A stretch of DNA of 64,000 nucleotides from Clostridioides difficile (GCF_001299635.1 NZ_JRHN01000013.1:46890-110889); one strand, 5' to 3'. Shown: positions 36,782 through 48,071, numbered from the stretch's first letter. The notes: a model not told the origin generated them from the sequence alone. A program made the numbers and translations.

Positions 36782-36847
36782 TGTAATAACCATCAAAAAT
36801 ATTAATTATTACGATATTATATATTTATTTTACTTATGGTTATTACA
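36782..36847. promoter_or_regulatory. 12-bp inverted repeat in the LysR/yeiH divergent region
   Basis: TGTAATAACCAT (36782-36793) recurs inverted as ATGGTTATTACA (36836-36847), 42 bases apart, about 53 bases upstream of the yeiH-like ATG. Separate half-sites in a divergent LysR region are typical recognition and activation sites. The assignment is by position only. Confidence 0.65.
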
Positions 36848-36900
36848 ATTATATACTATTATTGTAAAGAAAACTATATTAATTATAAGGTAGGTATATT

Positions 36901-37932
36901 ATGTTAAAGAATAAAAGCTGTCTAACATTAAAAAATATAAAAGAAATATTACCTGGGCTATTTGTATCAGTATTAGTAGGTTATATTAGTATATTTATTT
37001 CTACTCTAATTCCTAAAGTAGGAGCCGCATCAATTTCTATATTTTTGGGTATGTTTGTAGGAAATTTATTCTTAAATCAAAAGGTGTTTCAAAAAGGTTA
37101 TAAATTTTCAGAGACAGATTTGCTATCATATTCAATAGTACTATTAGGAGCGACACTCAGTGTATCTACTCTAATAGACTTAAAAGTTTCAGGAATCTTA
37201 TTTATAATGTTACAAATGACAATAACAATAGTAGCAGCACTTTATATAGGTAAAAAATTAGGTTTTGAAGAAAACTTTAGATTTCTAATGGCAAGTGGAA
37301 ACGCAGTATGTGGTTCTTCTGCTATAGGAGCAACAGTTCCAGTAGTTAATGCTACAGACAAAGAGAAGGGAATTGCAATAACTATTGTAAATGTTACTGG
37401 TATATTTCTTATGTTTTTACTTCCAATAATATCTCAATTTTTATATAGCCATGAGCTAGTAAAAACATCAGCAATGATAGGAGGAACTTTGCAGTCAATT
37501 GGTCAAGTTGTAGCAAGTGGGGCGATAGTTGGAGAAAATGTAAAAGATTTGGCAACTATTTTTAAAATAGTAAGAGTAATATTTTTGGTTGTTGTAGTAT
37601 TAGTATTTGGGCATATGAAAAATCAGTCTAATAGTGAAATATTTGAAGAAGAAAAGGATGAGATAAAAAAGAAAAAAGTAAATATACCATGGTATGTAAT
37701 TGGATTTTTTATAACTTGTGCACTTTTCTCAATGAATATTATACCAAAAGATATATCTGTATTATGCAAAGAAATAAGTAACAAATTTGAAATAATAGCT
37801 TTAGCAGCAATTGGTTTAAAGGTTAATGTAAAAGACTTAGTGAAACAAGGTAAAGAAGTTTCTTTATATGGTTTATTTGTAGGTATAGTGCAAGTTGTAT
37901 CAGCTATAGTTTTAATAAAAATATTTATATAA
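36901..37932 (+). CDS. YeiH/UPF0324 family membrane protein
   Basis: A 343-residue polytopic membrane protein with about 10 hydrophobic segments. Family marks are 'PKVGAASISIFLGMFVGN' and 'MASGNAVCGSSAIGATVPV' near the middle. YeiH proteins are often annotated as sulfate exporters, but direct evidence is thin. Divergent pairing with a LysR regulator of the CysL/YeiE type suggests a sulfur compound. AAGGTAGG stands upstream as a weak ribosome binding site. Confidence 0.85.
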   Translation: MLKNKSCLTLKNIKEILPGLFVSVLVGYISIFISTLIPKVGAASISIFLGMFVGNLFLNQKVFQKGYKFSETDLLSYSIVLLGATLSVSTLIDLKVSGILFIMLQMTITIVAALYIGKKLGFEENFRFLMASGNAVCGSSAIGATVPVVNATDKEKGIAITIVNVTGIFLMFLLPIISQFLYSHELVKTSAMIGGTLQSIGQVVASGAIVGENVKDLATIFKIVRVIFLVVVVLVFGHMKNQSNSEIFEEEKDEIKKKKVNIPWYVIGFFITCALFSMNIIPKDISVLCKEISNKFEIIALAAIGLKVNVKDLVKQGKEVSLYGLFVGIVQVVSAIVLIKIFI

Positions 37933-38002
37933 TATAAAAAACATTTTTAATATTAGCTTGATTAATTAAAATAATATGATACTAATAATTTATAATATAA
38001 AT

Positions 38003-38059
38003 AAAAAATGAATTTCGATAAGTTTAGATGGGTATAAACTTATAGAAATTCATTTTTTA
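38003..38059. terminator. Terminator after the yeiH-like gene
   Basis: AAAAAATGAATTTC...ATAAGTTTA pairs with TAAACTTAT...GAAATTCATTTTTT, a stem of more than 20 bp with a small bulge and a T-run. It separates the yeiH-like gene from ogg. Confidence 0.85.
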
Positions 38060-38222
38060 TTTTAAGTGAAAATTTAAAGTAAAATATTATTTTACATAAT
38101 AATAACATTATAAATTTTGAAATTGCTTATCTTTGTGTTAAAATAAGAAAAATACACATATTAAAGTTAAGTTTTTAAATAAATAGACAAAGCAAAAATA
38201 TAAATATTAAGGAGATTTAGTT

Positions 38223-39098
38223 ATGAATGTTTATGAAAAGGATAATGGAGTTATACTAGAAGGGGTAACAGATTTTGATCCAAAACATATATTTGAGTGT
38301 GGTCAATGTTTTAGATGGCACAAACAAGAAGATGACTCATACACTGGCGTTGCAAAGGGTAGAATATTAAATGTAAAAAAAGAAAATGATAAGATATATT
38401 TAAATAATACAAATTTAGAGGAGTTTAATAGTATTTGGTATAATTACTTTGATTTAGGAACTGATTATACAGAAATAAAAAATAAGCTAAAAAATATGGA
38501 TGAATATTTAAATAAGGCTACTGAGTTTGGATGTGGAATAAGAATACTAAGACAAGATGGATGGGAAATGCTTATATCATTTATAATTTCTTCTAATAAT
38601 AGAATTCCTATGATACAAAGATCTATAGAAAATTTATCAAAAAAATTTGGCAAGTACATAGGTGAGTACGAAGGTAATGAATACTACGCATTCCCAACAC
38701 CAGAAGAGCTAAATAAGGCTTCACAAGAGGAAATAAGAGCATGTCAAACAGGCTTTAGAGATAAGTACATAAAAAGTACTACAGAGGCGGTTATAGAAAA
38801 TAATGATAAGGTATCTGAATATACAAATTTAACTACAGATGACTGTAGAAAAGAACTTTTAAAATTCAATGGAGTAGGACCAAAAGTATGTGATTGTATT
38901 GCATTATTTGGCATGCAAAAATATGATTCTTTTCCAGTTGATGTTTGGGTTAAGAGGGTTATGCAAGAGTTCTACATAGATGAAGATATGAGTCTACCTA
39001 AAATGAGAACTTATGGCATTGATAAATTCGGAGATATGTCTGGATTTGCTCAACAGTATTTATTTTACTATGCAAGAGAACTTGGTATAGGAAAATAA
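38223..39098 (+). CDS. ogg: 8-Oxoguanine DNA glycosylase
   Basis: A 291-residue bifunctional DNA glycosylase/AP lyase of the HhH-GPD superfamily, OGG1-like. The N-terminal domain 'ECGQCFRWHK' is typical. The helix-hairpin-helix 'LLKFNGVGPKVCDCIALFG' carries the Schiff-base lysine, and 'FPVDVWVKRVM' supplies the catalytic aspartate. Preceded by AAGGAG; cls follows after 18 bases, so they may be cotranscribed. Confidence 0.92.
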   Translation: MNVYEKDNGVILEGVTDFDPKHIFECGQCFRWHKQEDDSYTGVAKGRILNVKKENDKIYLNNTNLEEFNSIWYNYFDLGTDYTEIKNKLKNMDEYLNKATEFGCGIRILRQDGWEMLISFIISSNNRIPMIQRSIENLSKKFGKYIGEYEGNEYYAFPTPEELNKASQEEIRACQTGFRDKYIKSTTEAVIENNDKVSEYTNLTTDDCRKELLKFNGVGPKVCDCIALFGMQKYDSFPVDVWVKRVMQEFYIDEDMSLPKMRTYGIDKFGDMSGFAQQYLFYYARELGIGK

Positions 39099-39116
39099 AA
39101 TTAAGGGGGAGGAATT

Positions 39117-40607
39117 ATGGGAGTAATAGGCACAATATTTCTGTTCTATTTAATTATATCATATCTAGCTGGAGCCATAATTTCTGTGATTATATTACTT
39201 GAAAATAGAGATCCTGCAAAAACCATGTCCTGGTTATTAATGTTTATTATATTTCCAGGAATTGGTCTAATTGTATATGCTATTTCAGGTAGAAATATTA
39301 GAAAGCGAAAATTATTTAAGACTCAAAAACTAGCTAACAATATAAAAGAAAAGAAACTTTTTGATACGTTAGAAAAGATAACAGAAATCGTTGAACTAGA
39401 AAAAGAATCTATAAAGCAAAATAAGCTTTTAAGAGACGAAGAAGATGGTAGTTACAGAAAAAGAGTAATAAATATGCTTTTAAAGACTGGTATGTTTCCA
39501 TTTACTAAAAATAATAAAGTAGATGTCTTTGTAGATGGAAATGAAAAGTTTAAAAGGCTTATAGAAGATATAAGAGAAGCAAAAGACCATATCCATCTAG
39601 AGTACTTTATTATCAAAGATAGTGATATAGGTAGGGTGTTAAAAGAAGAGCTTATAAAAAAAGCCAAAGAAGGAGTCAAAATAAGAATTTTATATGATGA
39701 TGTAGGATGTTGGAGATTTTGGTTTAATAGAAAATTCTTCCGAGAAATGAGAGAAGTTGGTATAGAAATAGCAGCATTTTTACCTACAAAATTTCCTATA
39801 ATAGGAGGAAAATTGAACTATAGAAATCATAGAAAAATTGTTGTTATTGATGGAATAATTGGATATACAGGTGGAATAAATATAGGAGACGAATATTTAG
39901 GCAAAGATGATAAGTTTGGGTATTGGAGAGATACTCACATTAGAATTAAAGGTATTTCTGTATATATGCTTCAAATGACATTCTTGATTGACTGGTATTA
40001 TACAACAAAAGAAGTTTTAGTAACTAAAAATTATTTTCCAAGTGTTGGAAATGTAGGCGAAAGTATGATACAGGTTGTTGCAAGTGGTCCAGATAGTGAT
40101 TGGGAAGATATTCATTATGCTTATTTTTCTGCAATATGCCAAGCTAGGCAAAATGTTTATATAGAAACACCGTACTTTATCCCAGATGAGAGTTTACTAA
40201 AAGCTATAAAAAGTGCTGCACTTAGTGGAGTAGATGTTAGAATAATATTTCCAAAAATTGCAGACCACAAGATAGTAAACATAGCATCCTATTCCTATTT
40301 TGAAGAAATATTAAGAGCAGGTGGTAAGGTTTATTTGTATAATAAAGGATTTATACATTCTAAAGTCGTAATAATAGATGATAAAATTGCTTCTGCAGGG
40401 ACAGCTAATATGGATTTAAGAAGTTTTATGCTTAACTTTGAAGTAAATGCATTTATCTATGATGAAGAAGTTATTGGAGTAATGACAGATGATTTCTTTG
40501 AAGATTTAAGTCACTGTGAAGAACTTAATCTGGAGGTATTTAAGAATAGAAGTATTATACAAAAAATTAAAGAATCTGTAGCCAGATTATTTTCACCAAT
40601 ATTATAA
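39117..40607 (+). CDS. cls: Cardiolipin synthase
   Basis: A 496-residue membrane phospholipase-D-family enzyme that joins two phosphatidylglycerols into cardiolipin. Two N-terminal hydrophobic segments (about 4-26 and 36-56) anchor it. Two HKD motifs are present: 'NHRKIVVIDGIIGYTGG' and 'IHSKVVIIDDKIASAGT', each followed by the conserved Gly-Asn/Asp pattern. GGGGGAGG precedes the ATG. Confidence 0.93.
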   Translation: MGVIGTIFLFYLIISYLAGAIISVIILLENRDPAKTMSWLLMFIIFPGIGLIVYAISGRNIRKRKLFKTQKLANNIKEKKLFDTLEKITEIVELEKESIKQNKLLRDEEDGSYRKRVINMLLKTGMFPFTKNNKVDVFVDGNEKFKRLIEDIREAKDHIHLEYFIIKDSDIGRVLKEELIKKAKEGVKIRILYDDVGCWRFWFNRKFFREMREVGIEIAAFLPTKFPIIGGKLNYRNHRKIVVIDGIIGYTGGINIGDEYLGKDDKFGYWRDTHIRIKGISVYMLQMTFLIDWYYTTKEVLVTKNYFPSVGNVGESMIQVVASGPDSDWEDIHYAYFSAICQARQNVYIETPYFIPDESLLKAIKSAALSGVDVRIIFPKIADHKIVNIASYSYFEEILRAGGKVYLYNKGFIHSKVVIIDDKIASAGTANMDLRSFMLNFEVNAFIYDEEVIGVMTDDFFEDLSHCEELNLEVFKNRSIIQKIKESVARLFSPIL

Positions 40608-40626
40608 AAAATTATTAAAAAAGGTA

Positions 40627-40690
40627 TTGAAAATTATGTGTGATTGGTATATTATAATAATTGTTAGCACTCTATTGAATAGAGTGATAA
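40627..40690 (+). promoter_or_regulatory. groESL promoter with CIRCE operator
   Basis: The HrcA operator reads TTAGCACTC (40664-40672), 9 bases, GAGTGATAA (40682-40690), one base off the consensus GAGTGCTAA in the right arm. Upstream, TTGAAA (40627-40632) with TATTAT 17 bases later (40650-40655) is a plausible SigA promoter. HrcA would repress groESL until heat shock. Confidence 0.92.
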
Positions 40691-40799
40691 TAAATAAAAA
40701 GTATATATATAAATCTACATATAAAAGTAGTATTAATTTAAAAATAACTAAAAACATAGGCGAACTAGTCTATACTTAATATTTTAGGAGGCGTAAAGA

Positions 40800-41084
40800 A
40801 TGAAAATAAGACCATTAGCTGACAGAGTAGTAATTAAAAAAGTAGAAGCAGAAGAAAAAACTGCAAGTGGAATAGTTTTACCAGGAGCAGCTAAAGAGCA
40901 ACCTCAAATAGCTGAAGTTGTAGAAGTTGGACCAGGTGGAATAGTTGAAGGAAAAGAAATAAAAATGGAATTAACAGTAGGAGATAAAGTTATATTCCAA
41001 AAATATTCTGGAACAGAAGTTAAGATAGAAGGACAAGAGTATACAATACTAAGACAAAGTGATGTATTAGCTGTTATTGAATAA
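40800..41084 (+). CDS. groS: Co-chaperonin GroES
   Basis: A 94-residue 10-kDa chaperonin that caps GroEL. '[13 protein letters not shown]' at the start and the mobile loop '[19 protein letters not shown]' are diagnostic. It is preceded by AGGAGG, controlled by the CIRCE element, and followed 32 bases later by groL. Confidence 0.98.
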   Translation: MKIRPLADRVVIKKVEAEEKTASGIVLPGAAKEQPQIAEVVEVGPGGIVEGKEIKMELTVGDKVIFQKYSGTEVKIEGQEYTILRQSDVLAVIE

Positions 41085-41104
41085 ATATAGAATAAGTTTA
41101 TTAG

Positions 41105-42748
<1,644 letters not shown>

Positions 42749-43773
42749 CACGTTGCTAGTTAAATGAGATATTTCGAGCTACATCAGAAATAGCTGAAAG
42801 ACTAGCCAGTGGAACAATAGAAGAAACTCTAGGGATGCCAGAGATAGAATCTTTTGGAAAGCTAGAACTAATAACTTGAAAAGTCAAATGAGGTAGGTAA
42901 CGCTCCGAAGGGCTTTCCCTAATACTCCGACGTGCGTGTGTATAATAAGATACATGGGTACGAAGCTCGGTGAAGTCAGCTTAGGAAACACCCTAACAGT
43001 TAGGCTGAGGAAATGCGAACCAGAGGTGGTCGAGTGTTTCATGGGCTGGGGGTCTATAAATTATCTATGGTGAGAATGAATCAACGGGTTCTGACGAATT
43101 CTCGAATGTAAGGCTCTTTATATATAATTTACTGAAAAGTAAAGAATTAAATAGTACGTGAGGGTGAGTAAGAATCATCTGTATGAAAATCCTCTTGGTA
43201 TAAATGGTATCAATCAAACGTACAGGGTCATAGAGAACACCTACGGATATATGAAACCAACTAAGATTAGAATTACTAAATATGACGAACTTCCGAACGA
43301 ACGTGTCTAGACCTGGAATAGGCAGAAATGTTTATACTCGAAAATGAGAACTCAAGAGGTTTTATGACTTCATCGTGGTAAAGACCTTATCAAGTTAAAG
43401 GCTTGATTAATTGAGTAGGCACAAAGGAAGAATCTAAGGTTGGTATGAACAGATAGGGTTATTGGAACGTGGAAAGCTGACGGTGAGAGAGGAACTTATT
43501 TTTCCTAAGACGCATCTAATAAGGAAAGGTTATTTGTAACTATAACTTATTTTAACGTCAGTGAGAGTAGTGGCAATGTACTGTTGAAGCTTCTGTAATG
43601 GAAGTGGAAGGATAGCCACAAGTCGATAATATTTTACACTAATTAATTCAACAACGTAAATGAATACGAAACATAAGGTTCGAGTATGACTAAAAGAAGC
43701 TAAACCAACTAGGTCACTAGCTGACCTAGTCTTAGCTTTCTCAATAATAGAGAAAGTGGGGTGATGCTGACTT

Positions 43774-45642
43774 ATGGCGACAAAAGAAGCAAAAGAAGAC
43801 TTAGTAGTCAAAATTAAACCCATAAAGAAACAAAAGTTAAGAAACTATGAGTATTACGACTCACAAGAAACCCTTGATGGTCTGTATGAAAGTAGTAAAG
43901 ATGGAAAGAATTTCAAGAACTTAATGGAGCTTATCTGTGAAGATAATAACATAAAACTTGCATATAGAGCTATCAAAAATAATAAGGGAAGTTATACTCC
44001 CGGTGTTAATGGTCACACCATTGAACACTGGAAAAAGAAGTCAGTAGAAGAACTTACCACATATATTAGAAGAAGGTTAGATAATTATAGACCACAAGCA
44101 GTTAAAAGGGTCATGATTCCTAAATCTAATGGTAAACTTAGACCACTTGGCATCCCTACCATTGAAGATAGACTAATACAACAATGTATCAAACAAATAT
44201 TAGAACCTATATGCGAAGCAAAATTCTATCGAGAGAGTTATGGATTTAGACCTAATCGTAGTGTAGAACACGCTATTAATACGTTTGCTCGATATATTAA
44301 CATATCCAAATGTTACTATATCGTGGATGTAGATATTAAAGGATTCTTTGATAACGTTAATCATGGCAAATTACTGAAACAGATGTGGTCATTGGGTATC
44401 AGAGATAAAAACCTACTGTGTGTAATCTCGAAAATGCTTAAAGCTGAAATTGAAGGAGAAGGAATTCCTACGAAAGGTACTCCACAAGGTGGTATACTAT
44501 CACCCCTTTTATCGAATATTGTACTTAATGAATTGGACTGGTGGATAGCTAGTCAATGGCACTACATGCCAACCAGATACGACTACACGAATATTAAGAA
44601 AAATGGAGTAGTTGATATTAGTCATAAGTACAGAGCATTAAGAAAAACAGATTTAAAAGAGGGTTATATCATTAGATACGCAGATGATTTTAAAATAGCT
44701 TGCAAGACATATGAAGATGCTAAGAGATATTATACGGCGGTACAAAAATGGCTTAAAGAGAGATTGGAACTAGAGATTAGTACTGAAAAATCTAAAATCA
44801 CTAATATCAAGAGATGCAATACAGAGTTTCTTGGTTTTAGGTTCAAAGCAGTACCAAAAGGTAATAGAATAGTAGCATATTCTCATATGTCTGACAAATC
44901 CATGGAAAAATCCATTGAAAATATCAGAAATAGAATAAAAGATATTCAAAAGCAACCTACGCTTAAGAATATCTTTAGATACAACTCCACTGTTCTTGGT
45001 ATACAAAACTATTACAGAATTGCAACACATATTAATATTGATATGAAGATTATAGCATATAAAGTATCCCAAATGCAATACAATAGATTAAGAAATATGG
45101 CTTCCAGTAGGGGTAAACTAACAACCACCTTCAAAAGACTGTATAAAAACAATCATAAGCGGATGTTTATTAATGACATAGTCCTCTATCCTGTTCAAGA
45201 CATACAAACTCGTATGCCTATGGGGTTTAAACAACGTACCTGTGATTACACAGACGAAGGAAGAATGCTCATACATGAAAGTATCAGCACAGTTGATATG
45301 GATGTAGTTCACTTCCTTATGAATAATCCTAGCCCTAGTTTTGGGATAGAGTTTAATGATAATAGAATATCGTTGTATATTGCACAAAAAGGAGCATGTT
45401 ACGTCAGTAAGAAGGCACTTAAAATAGGTCACATGGAATGTCATCATAAGAACCCAGTAAGCAGGGGTGGAGATGACAGTTATAAAAATCTGGTGTATCT
45501 AACCACTGAAGTACATAAGCTTGTACATGCTACTACTGAGGATACCATTAAGAAATATAAGGAAATAATTGGGAATGATTTAGATTATGAAAGATTGAAT
45601 AAATTGCGTAAACTTGTTGGAAATGAAGAATTAGTTAGTTAA
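43774..45642 (+). CDS. ltrA: Group II intron reverse transcriptase/maturase with HNH endonuclease
   Basis: A 622-residue intron-encoded protein that promotes splicing and retrohoming. Reverse-transcriptase blocks are 'VMIPKSNGKLRPLGIPTIED' (block 2), 'YYIVDVDIKGFFDNVNH' (block 3), 'GTPQGGILSPLLSNI' (block 4) and 'IIRYADDFKIAC' with the catalytic YADD. A maturase X domain follows (about 380-500). The C terminus has an HNH nuclease: 'MECHHKNPVSRGGDDSYKNL' then 'HKLVHA'. It appears intact, so the intron may still be mobile. Confidence 0.94.
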   Translation: MATKEAKEDLVVKIKPIKKQKLRNYEYYDSQETLDGLYESSKDGKNFKNLMELICEDNNIKLAYRAIKNNKGSYTPGVNGHTIEHWKKKSVEELTTYIRRRLDNYRPQAVKRVMIPKSNGKLRPLGIPTIEDRLIQQCIKQILEPICEAKFYRESYGFRPNRSVEHAINTFARYINISKCYYIVDVDIKGFFDNVNHGKLLKQMWSLGIRDKNLLCVISKMLKAEIEGEGIPTKGTPQGGILSPLLSNIVLNELDWWIASQWHYMPTRYDYTNIKKNGVVDISHKYRALRKTDLKEGYIIRYADDFKIACKTYEDAKRYYTAVQKWLKERLELEISTEKSKITNIKRCNTEFLGFRFKAVPKGNRIVAYSHMSDKSMEKSIENIRNRIKDIQKQPTLKNIFRYNSTVLGIQNYYRIATHINIDMKIIAYKVSQMQYNRLRNMASSRGKLTTTFKRLYKNNHKRMFINDIVLYPVQDIQTRMPMGFKQRTCDYTDEGRMLIHESISTVDMDVVHFLMNNPSPSFGIEFNDNRISLYIAQKGACYVSKKALKIGHMECHHKNPVSRGGDDSYKNLVYLTTEVHKLVHATTEDTIKKYKEIIGNDLDYERLNKLRKLVGNEELVS

Positions 45643-45657
45643 GATATAGTCGATGGA

Positions 45658-45691
45658 ACGCCGTATGAGGTGAAAGTCTCACGTACGGTGT
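45658..45691 (+). ncRNA. Group II intron domain V
   Basis: Catalytic hairpin of the ribozyme: lower helix ACGCCGUA/UACGGUGU, 2-base CG bulge, upper helix with a GAAA tetraloop. The triad pairs as C-G, G-U, C-G, that is CGC rather than the commoner AGC. It is intact and directly precedes domain VI. Confidence 0.88.
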
Positions 45692-45774
45692 GGAGCGGGG
45701 GAAAAGACGGAGATAACTTCAAACTCTTACCTATCGCTATTAATTTAAAAAATTTAGAACATAAATCTTAATAT

Positions 45775-45824
45775 AAAGAACTATTCTGACTTAGTTTTAA
45801 TTTCTAAGTTGGAATAGTTCTTTT
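45775..45824 (+). terminator. Original groESL terminator
   Basis: AAAGAACTATTC (45775-45786) and GAATAGTTCTTT (45812-45823), with inner ACTTAG/CTAAGT pairing, form a long hairpin with terminal Ts. It lies about 30 bases after the restored TAA, as expected for the pre-intron groEL end. Confidence 0.82.
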
Positions 45825-45907
45825 ATGTATAAGTAATGTTACATAAATACTAATTGAGGTATAATTGTTATTAGATAAAAAATCAAAATTAAAAAGGATG
45901 CGAGATT

Positions 45908-46648
45908 ATGGACTTAAGAAAGTTGCTTGAAGAAGTTAAAAATGAGAACATAGATATAGATGTTGCATTAGATAGATTAAAAGATTTACCATATGAAGAC
46001 CTTGGCTATGCAAACATAGACCATCATAGAGAACTAAGAAATGGATATCCAGAAGTTATTTATTGTGAAGGAAAGAGTGACGAACATATTTTAGGAATTA
46101 TTGATAAAATGAATCAAAAAGGCTCTAATATATTGGGGACAAGATGTAGAAAAGAAACCTTTATAAAAATTAAAGAAATATATAATCATGCTGAATATGA
46201 AGAGTTATCTAAAATTCTCAAAATTCAAAATCATGCTATAGAGAATATAGGAAAGGGCAAAATTGTGATTGCTACAGGAGGAACTTCTGATATACCAGTA
46301 GCAGATGAAGCATATTATACAGCTAAATTTCTGGGTAATGATGTTGATAGAATCTATGATGTAGGTGTGGCAGGTATACATAGGCTTTTAAATAAAAGAC
46401 ATAAAATAGATAGTGCTAGAGTAATAGTGGCTGTTGCAGGAATGGAAGGAGCTCTTGCAAGTGTAGTTGGAGGATTGGTTGATGTCCCAGTAATAGCTGT
46501 CCCAACTTCTGTTGGATATGGAGCAAATTTTGGAGGATTAGCAGCATTGCTGGCTATGTTAAATAGCTGTGCATCTGGAATATCTGTTGTAAATATTGAT
46601 AATGGATTTGGCGCAGGATATTTAGCAGCAATGATAAATAAGCTATAA
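45908..46648 (+). CDS. larB: Nickel-pincer cofactor carboxylase/hydrolase LarB
   Basis: LarB carboxylates nicotinic acid adenine dinucleotide and hydrolyses it, the first step to the nickel-pincer nucleotide of lactate racemase-type enzymes. The 246-residue protein has a PurE-like C-terminal domain ('IVIATGGTSDIPVADEAYYTA', split, and 'VAGMEGALASVVGGLVDVPVIAVPTSVGYGA', split) and N-terminal 'DHHRELRNGYPEVIYCEGKS' (split). larC follows after 91 bases. larA and larE are not in the window. Confidence 0.92.
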   Translation: MDLRKLLEEVKNENIDIDVALDRLKDLPYEDLGYANIDHHRELRNGYPEVIYCEGKSDEHILGIIDKMNQKGSNILGTRCRKETFIKIKEIYNHAEYEELSKILKIQNHAIENIGKGKIVIATGGTSDIPVADEAYYTAKFLGNDVDRIYDVGVAGIHRLLNKRHKIDSARVIVAVAGMEGALASVVGGLVDVPVIAVPTSVGYGANFGGLAALLAMLNSCASGISVVNIDNGFGAGYLAAMINKL

Positions 46649-46739
46649 TAAATAAAATATATTGATATAAATTAAACATAAATTATATAATAAAATCTAA
46701 TTTCTATTATATTTTACTATTAAAATTGAGGAGACATAT

Positions 46740-47474
46740 ATGAGTGAAAAAATACTTTATTTTGATATAATAAGCGGTATATCAGGGGATATGACCCTTG
46801 CAAGTTTATTAAATTTAGGTGTACCTAAGGAAATTTTTTTGGAGGAAATTCATAAACTAAAAATGAGCGATGAATTTAACATAAACATCAGCTCAAAAAA
46901 TGAGAATGGAATAGTAGGTACAAAAGTAGAAGTAATTGCAAAAGAAACACACACACATAGAAATTTAGTGGATATATTTGAGATTATAGATGAAAGTGGT
47001 TTAAATGAAAATGTAAAATCTAATGCAAAAAAAATATTTATGGTAATTGGCGAAGCAGAGGCTAAAGTTCATGGAACTACAATAGATAAGATACATTTTC
47101 ATGAGGTAGGGGCTATAGATTCAATTGTGGATATAGTAGGAGCTTCTATATTAGTTGATTTACTTTGTATAGATAAAGTTTGTGCTAGTACAGTGACTGT
47201 TGGTTCAGGTTTTGCAAAATGTGAGCATGGAATTATACCTATACCTGCACCTGCAACTATGGAAATTTTAAAAGGTGTGCCAATTAAATTAAATAATGTA
47301 AAAGGAGAATGTACAACTCCAACAGGAGCTGCAATCATAAAAGTTTTATGTGATGAGTTTGTAGATGAGTTTGAATTTTCTCCAAAACAAATTGGATATG
47401 GTATAGGTCATAAGAAATTTGAAGTACCAAATATGTTGAGAACTGTATTAGGTGAAAAAAAAAAGAAGAATTAA
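46740..47474 (+). CDS. larC: Nickel-insertion protein LarC, N-terminal part (LarC1)
   Basis: LarC inserts nickel into the pyridinium dithio-acid mononucleotide, using CTP. This 244-residue part carries 'FDIISGISGDMTLASLLNLG', a histidine-rich segment ('KETHTHRNL'), 'IHFHEVGAIDSIVDIVGA' and 'IPIPAPATMEIL'. It ends in a run of lysines and TAA at 47472-47474. The rest of LarC lies in the -1 frame, reached at the A10 run. In Lactiplantibacillus, LarC is known to be made by such a frameshift, so this should be read as one gene spanning 46740-47923 (about 394 residues when fused). Confidence 0.92.
   Translation: MSEKILYFDIISGISGDMTLASLLNLGVPKEIFLEEIHKLKMSDEFNINISSKNENGIVGTKVEVIAKETHTHRNLVDIFEIIDESGLNENVKSNAKKIFMVIGEAEAKVHGTTIDKIHFHEVGAIDSIVDIVGASILVDLLCIDKVCASTVTVGSGFAKCEHGIIPIPAPATMEILKGVPIKLNNVKGECTTPTGAAIIKVLCDEFVDEFEFSPKQIGYGIGHKKFEVPNMLRTVLGEKKKKN
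47455..47465 (+). promoter_or_regulatory. Programmed -1 ribosomal frameshift site in larC
   Basis: Ten As followed by G. In the zero frame the last seven bases read A-AAA-AAG (47459-47465), the same heptamer as the dnaX -1 slippery site. AGGTG just upstream (about 47450-47454) could act as a stimulatory Shine-Dalgarno. Stepping back one base joins LarC1 to the frame reading ...ELIYEISANIDDMS, the conserved start of LarC2. Confidence 0.85.
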
Positions 47475-47503
47475 TTTATGAAATTAGTGCAAACATTGAT
47501 GAT

Positions 47504-47923
47504 ATGTCTTCAGAAATCTATTCTTATTTGTATGAAAAAGTATTAAATGAGAAAGCATTAGATATTTATACAGAGAGCATTTATATGAAGAAGAATAGAC
47601 CTGCAACAAAAGTATCAATTTTATGTAATGAATCAGATTTAGAAAAATTTATTAAAATATTACTTTTAGAAACTAGCACATTTGGAGTGCGATATAATTC
47701 TTACAATAGAGAAATTCTAGATAGAAAATTTGTAAAATTGGATACAAAATATGGAGTAGTTACAGTAAAATTAGGATATTATAAAGATAAACTAATAAAG
47801 GCTACTCCAGAATACAATGAATGTAAAACTATAGCAAAAAATGAAGATATTCCTATAAAAAAAGTGTTTGCTGATATAAATTTTAGAATAAAAGAAGAAT
47901 TTAGTGAAAACTTATTGACATAA
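47504..47923 (+). CDS. larC: Nickel-insertion protein LarC, C-terminal part (LarC2)
   Basis: This is the C-terminal portion of LarC in the -1 frame relative to LarC1. The conserved 'ANIDDMSSE' begins upstream of the ATG used here: the frame is open back to the A10 run at 47455, and the motif starts before Met47504. The ATG also lacks a good ribosome binding site. Expression as the tail of a frameshift fusion is therefore more likely than independent initiation. The 'MKKNRPATKVSILC' region and the following beta-strands are typical of LarC. Confidence 0.85.
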   Translation: MSSEIYSYLYEKVLNEKALDIYTESIYMKKNRPATKVSILCNESDLEKFIKILLLETSTFGVRYNSYNREILDRKFVKLDTKYGVVTVKLGYYKDKLIKATPEYNECKTIAKNEDIPIKKVFADINFRIKEEFSENLLT

Positions 47924-47998
47924 GCAATAAATTTTGATAAATTAATACTCAGCTTTATTAAATAAAAGCAAACAGAAAAAAATATATAAAATATAAAC

Positions 47999-48071
47999 TC
48001 ACTCGTATATGCTCAGAAATATGGTCTGAGAGTCTCTACCAAGATACCGTAAATATCTTGACTATGAGTGA
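47999..48071 (+). ncRNA. Guanine (purine-class) riboswitch
   Basis: The aptamer is complete: P1 TCACTC/GAGTGA; P2 CTCAG/CTGAG with loop AAATATGGT; J2/3 with CTCTACC; P3 AAGATA/TATCTT with loop CCGTAAA; J3/1 GACTAT. The specificity base in J3/1 is C, which selects guanine over adenine. It lies 235 bases upstream of guaA, whose product GMP is a fitting target of guanine feedback. Confidence 0.95.

Noticed and set aside
42929..42940. Internal GTGCGTGTG as the group II intron 5' end
   Set aside because: Starting there would leave about 180 bases of non-groEL sequence in the exon and would not restore a groEL stop; the boundary at 42743 gives ATG-TAA.
43530..43823. Minus-strand frame spanning intron domains II-IV
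   Set aside because: It is antisense to structured ribozyme RNA and the start of the reverse-transcriptase gene; no family similarity.
45118..45447. Minus-strand frames inside the intron reverse transcriptase (also 44770-45078)
   Set aside because: They are antisense to conserved maturase and HNH motifs and have no ribosome binding sites.
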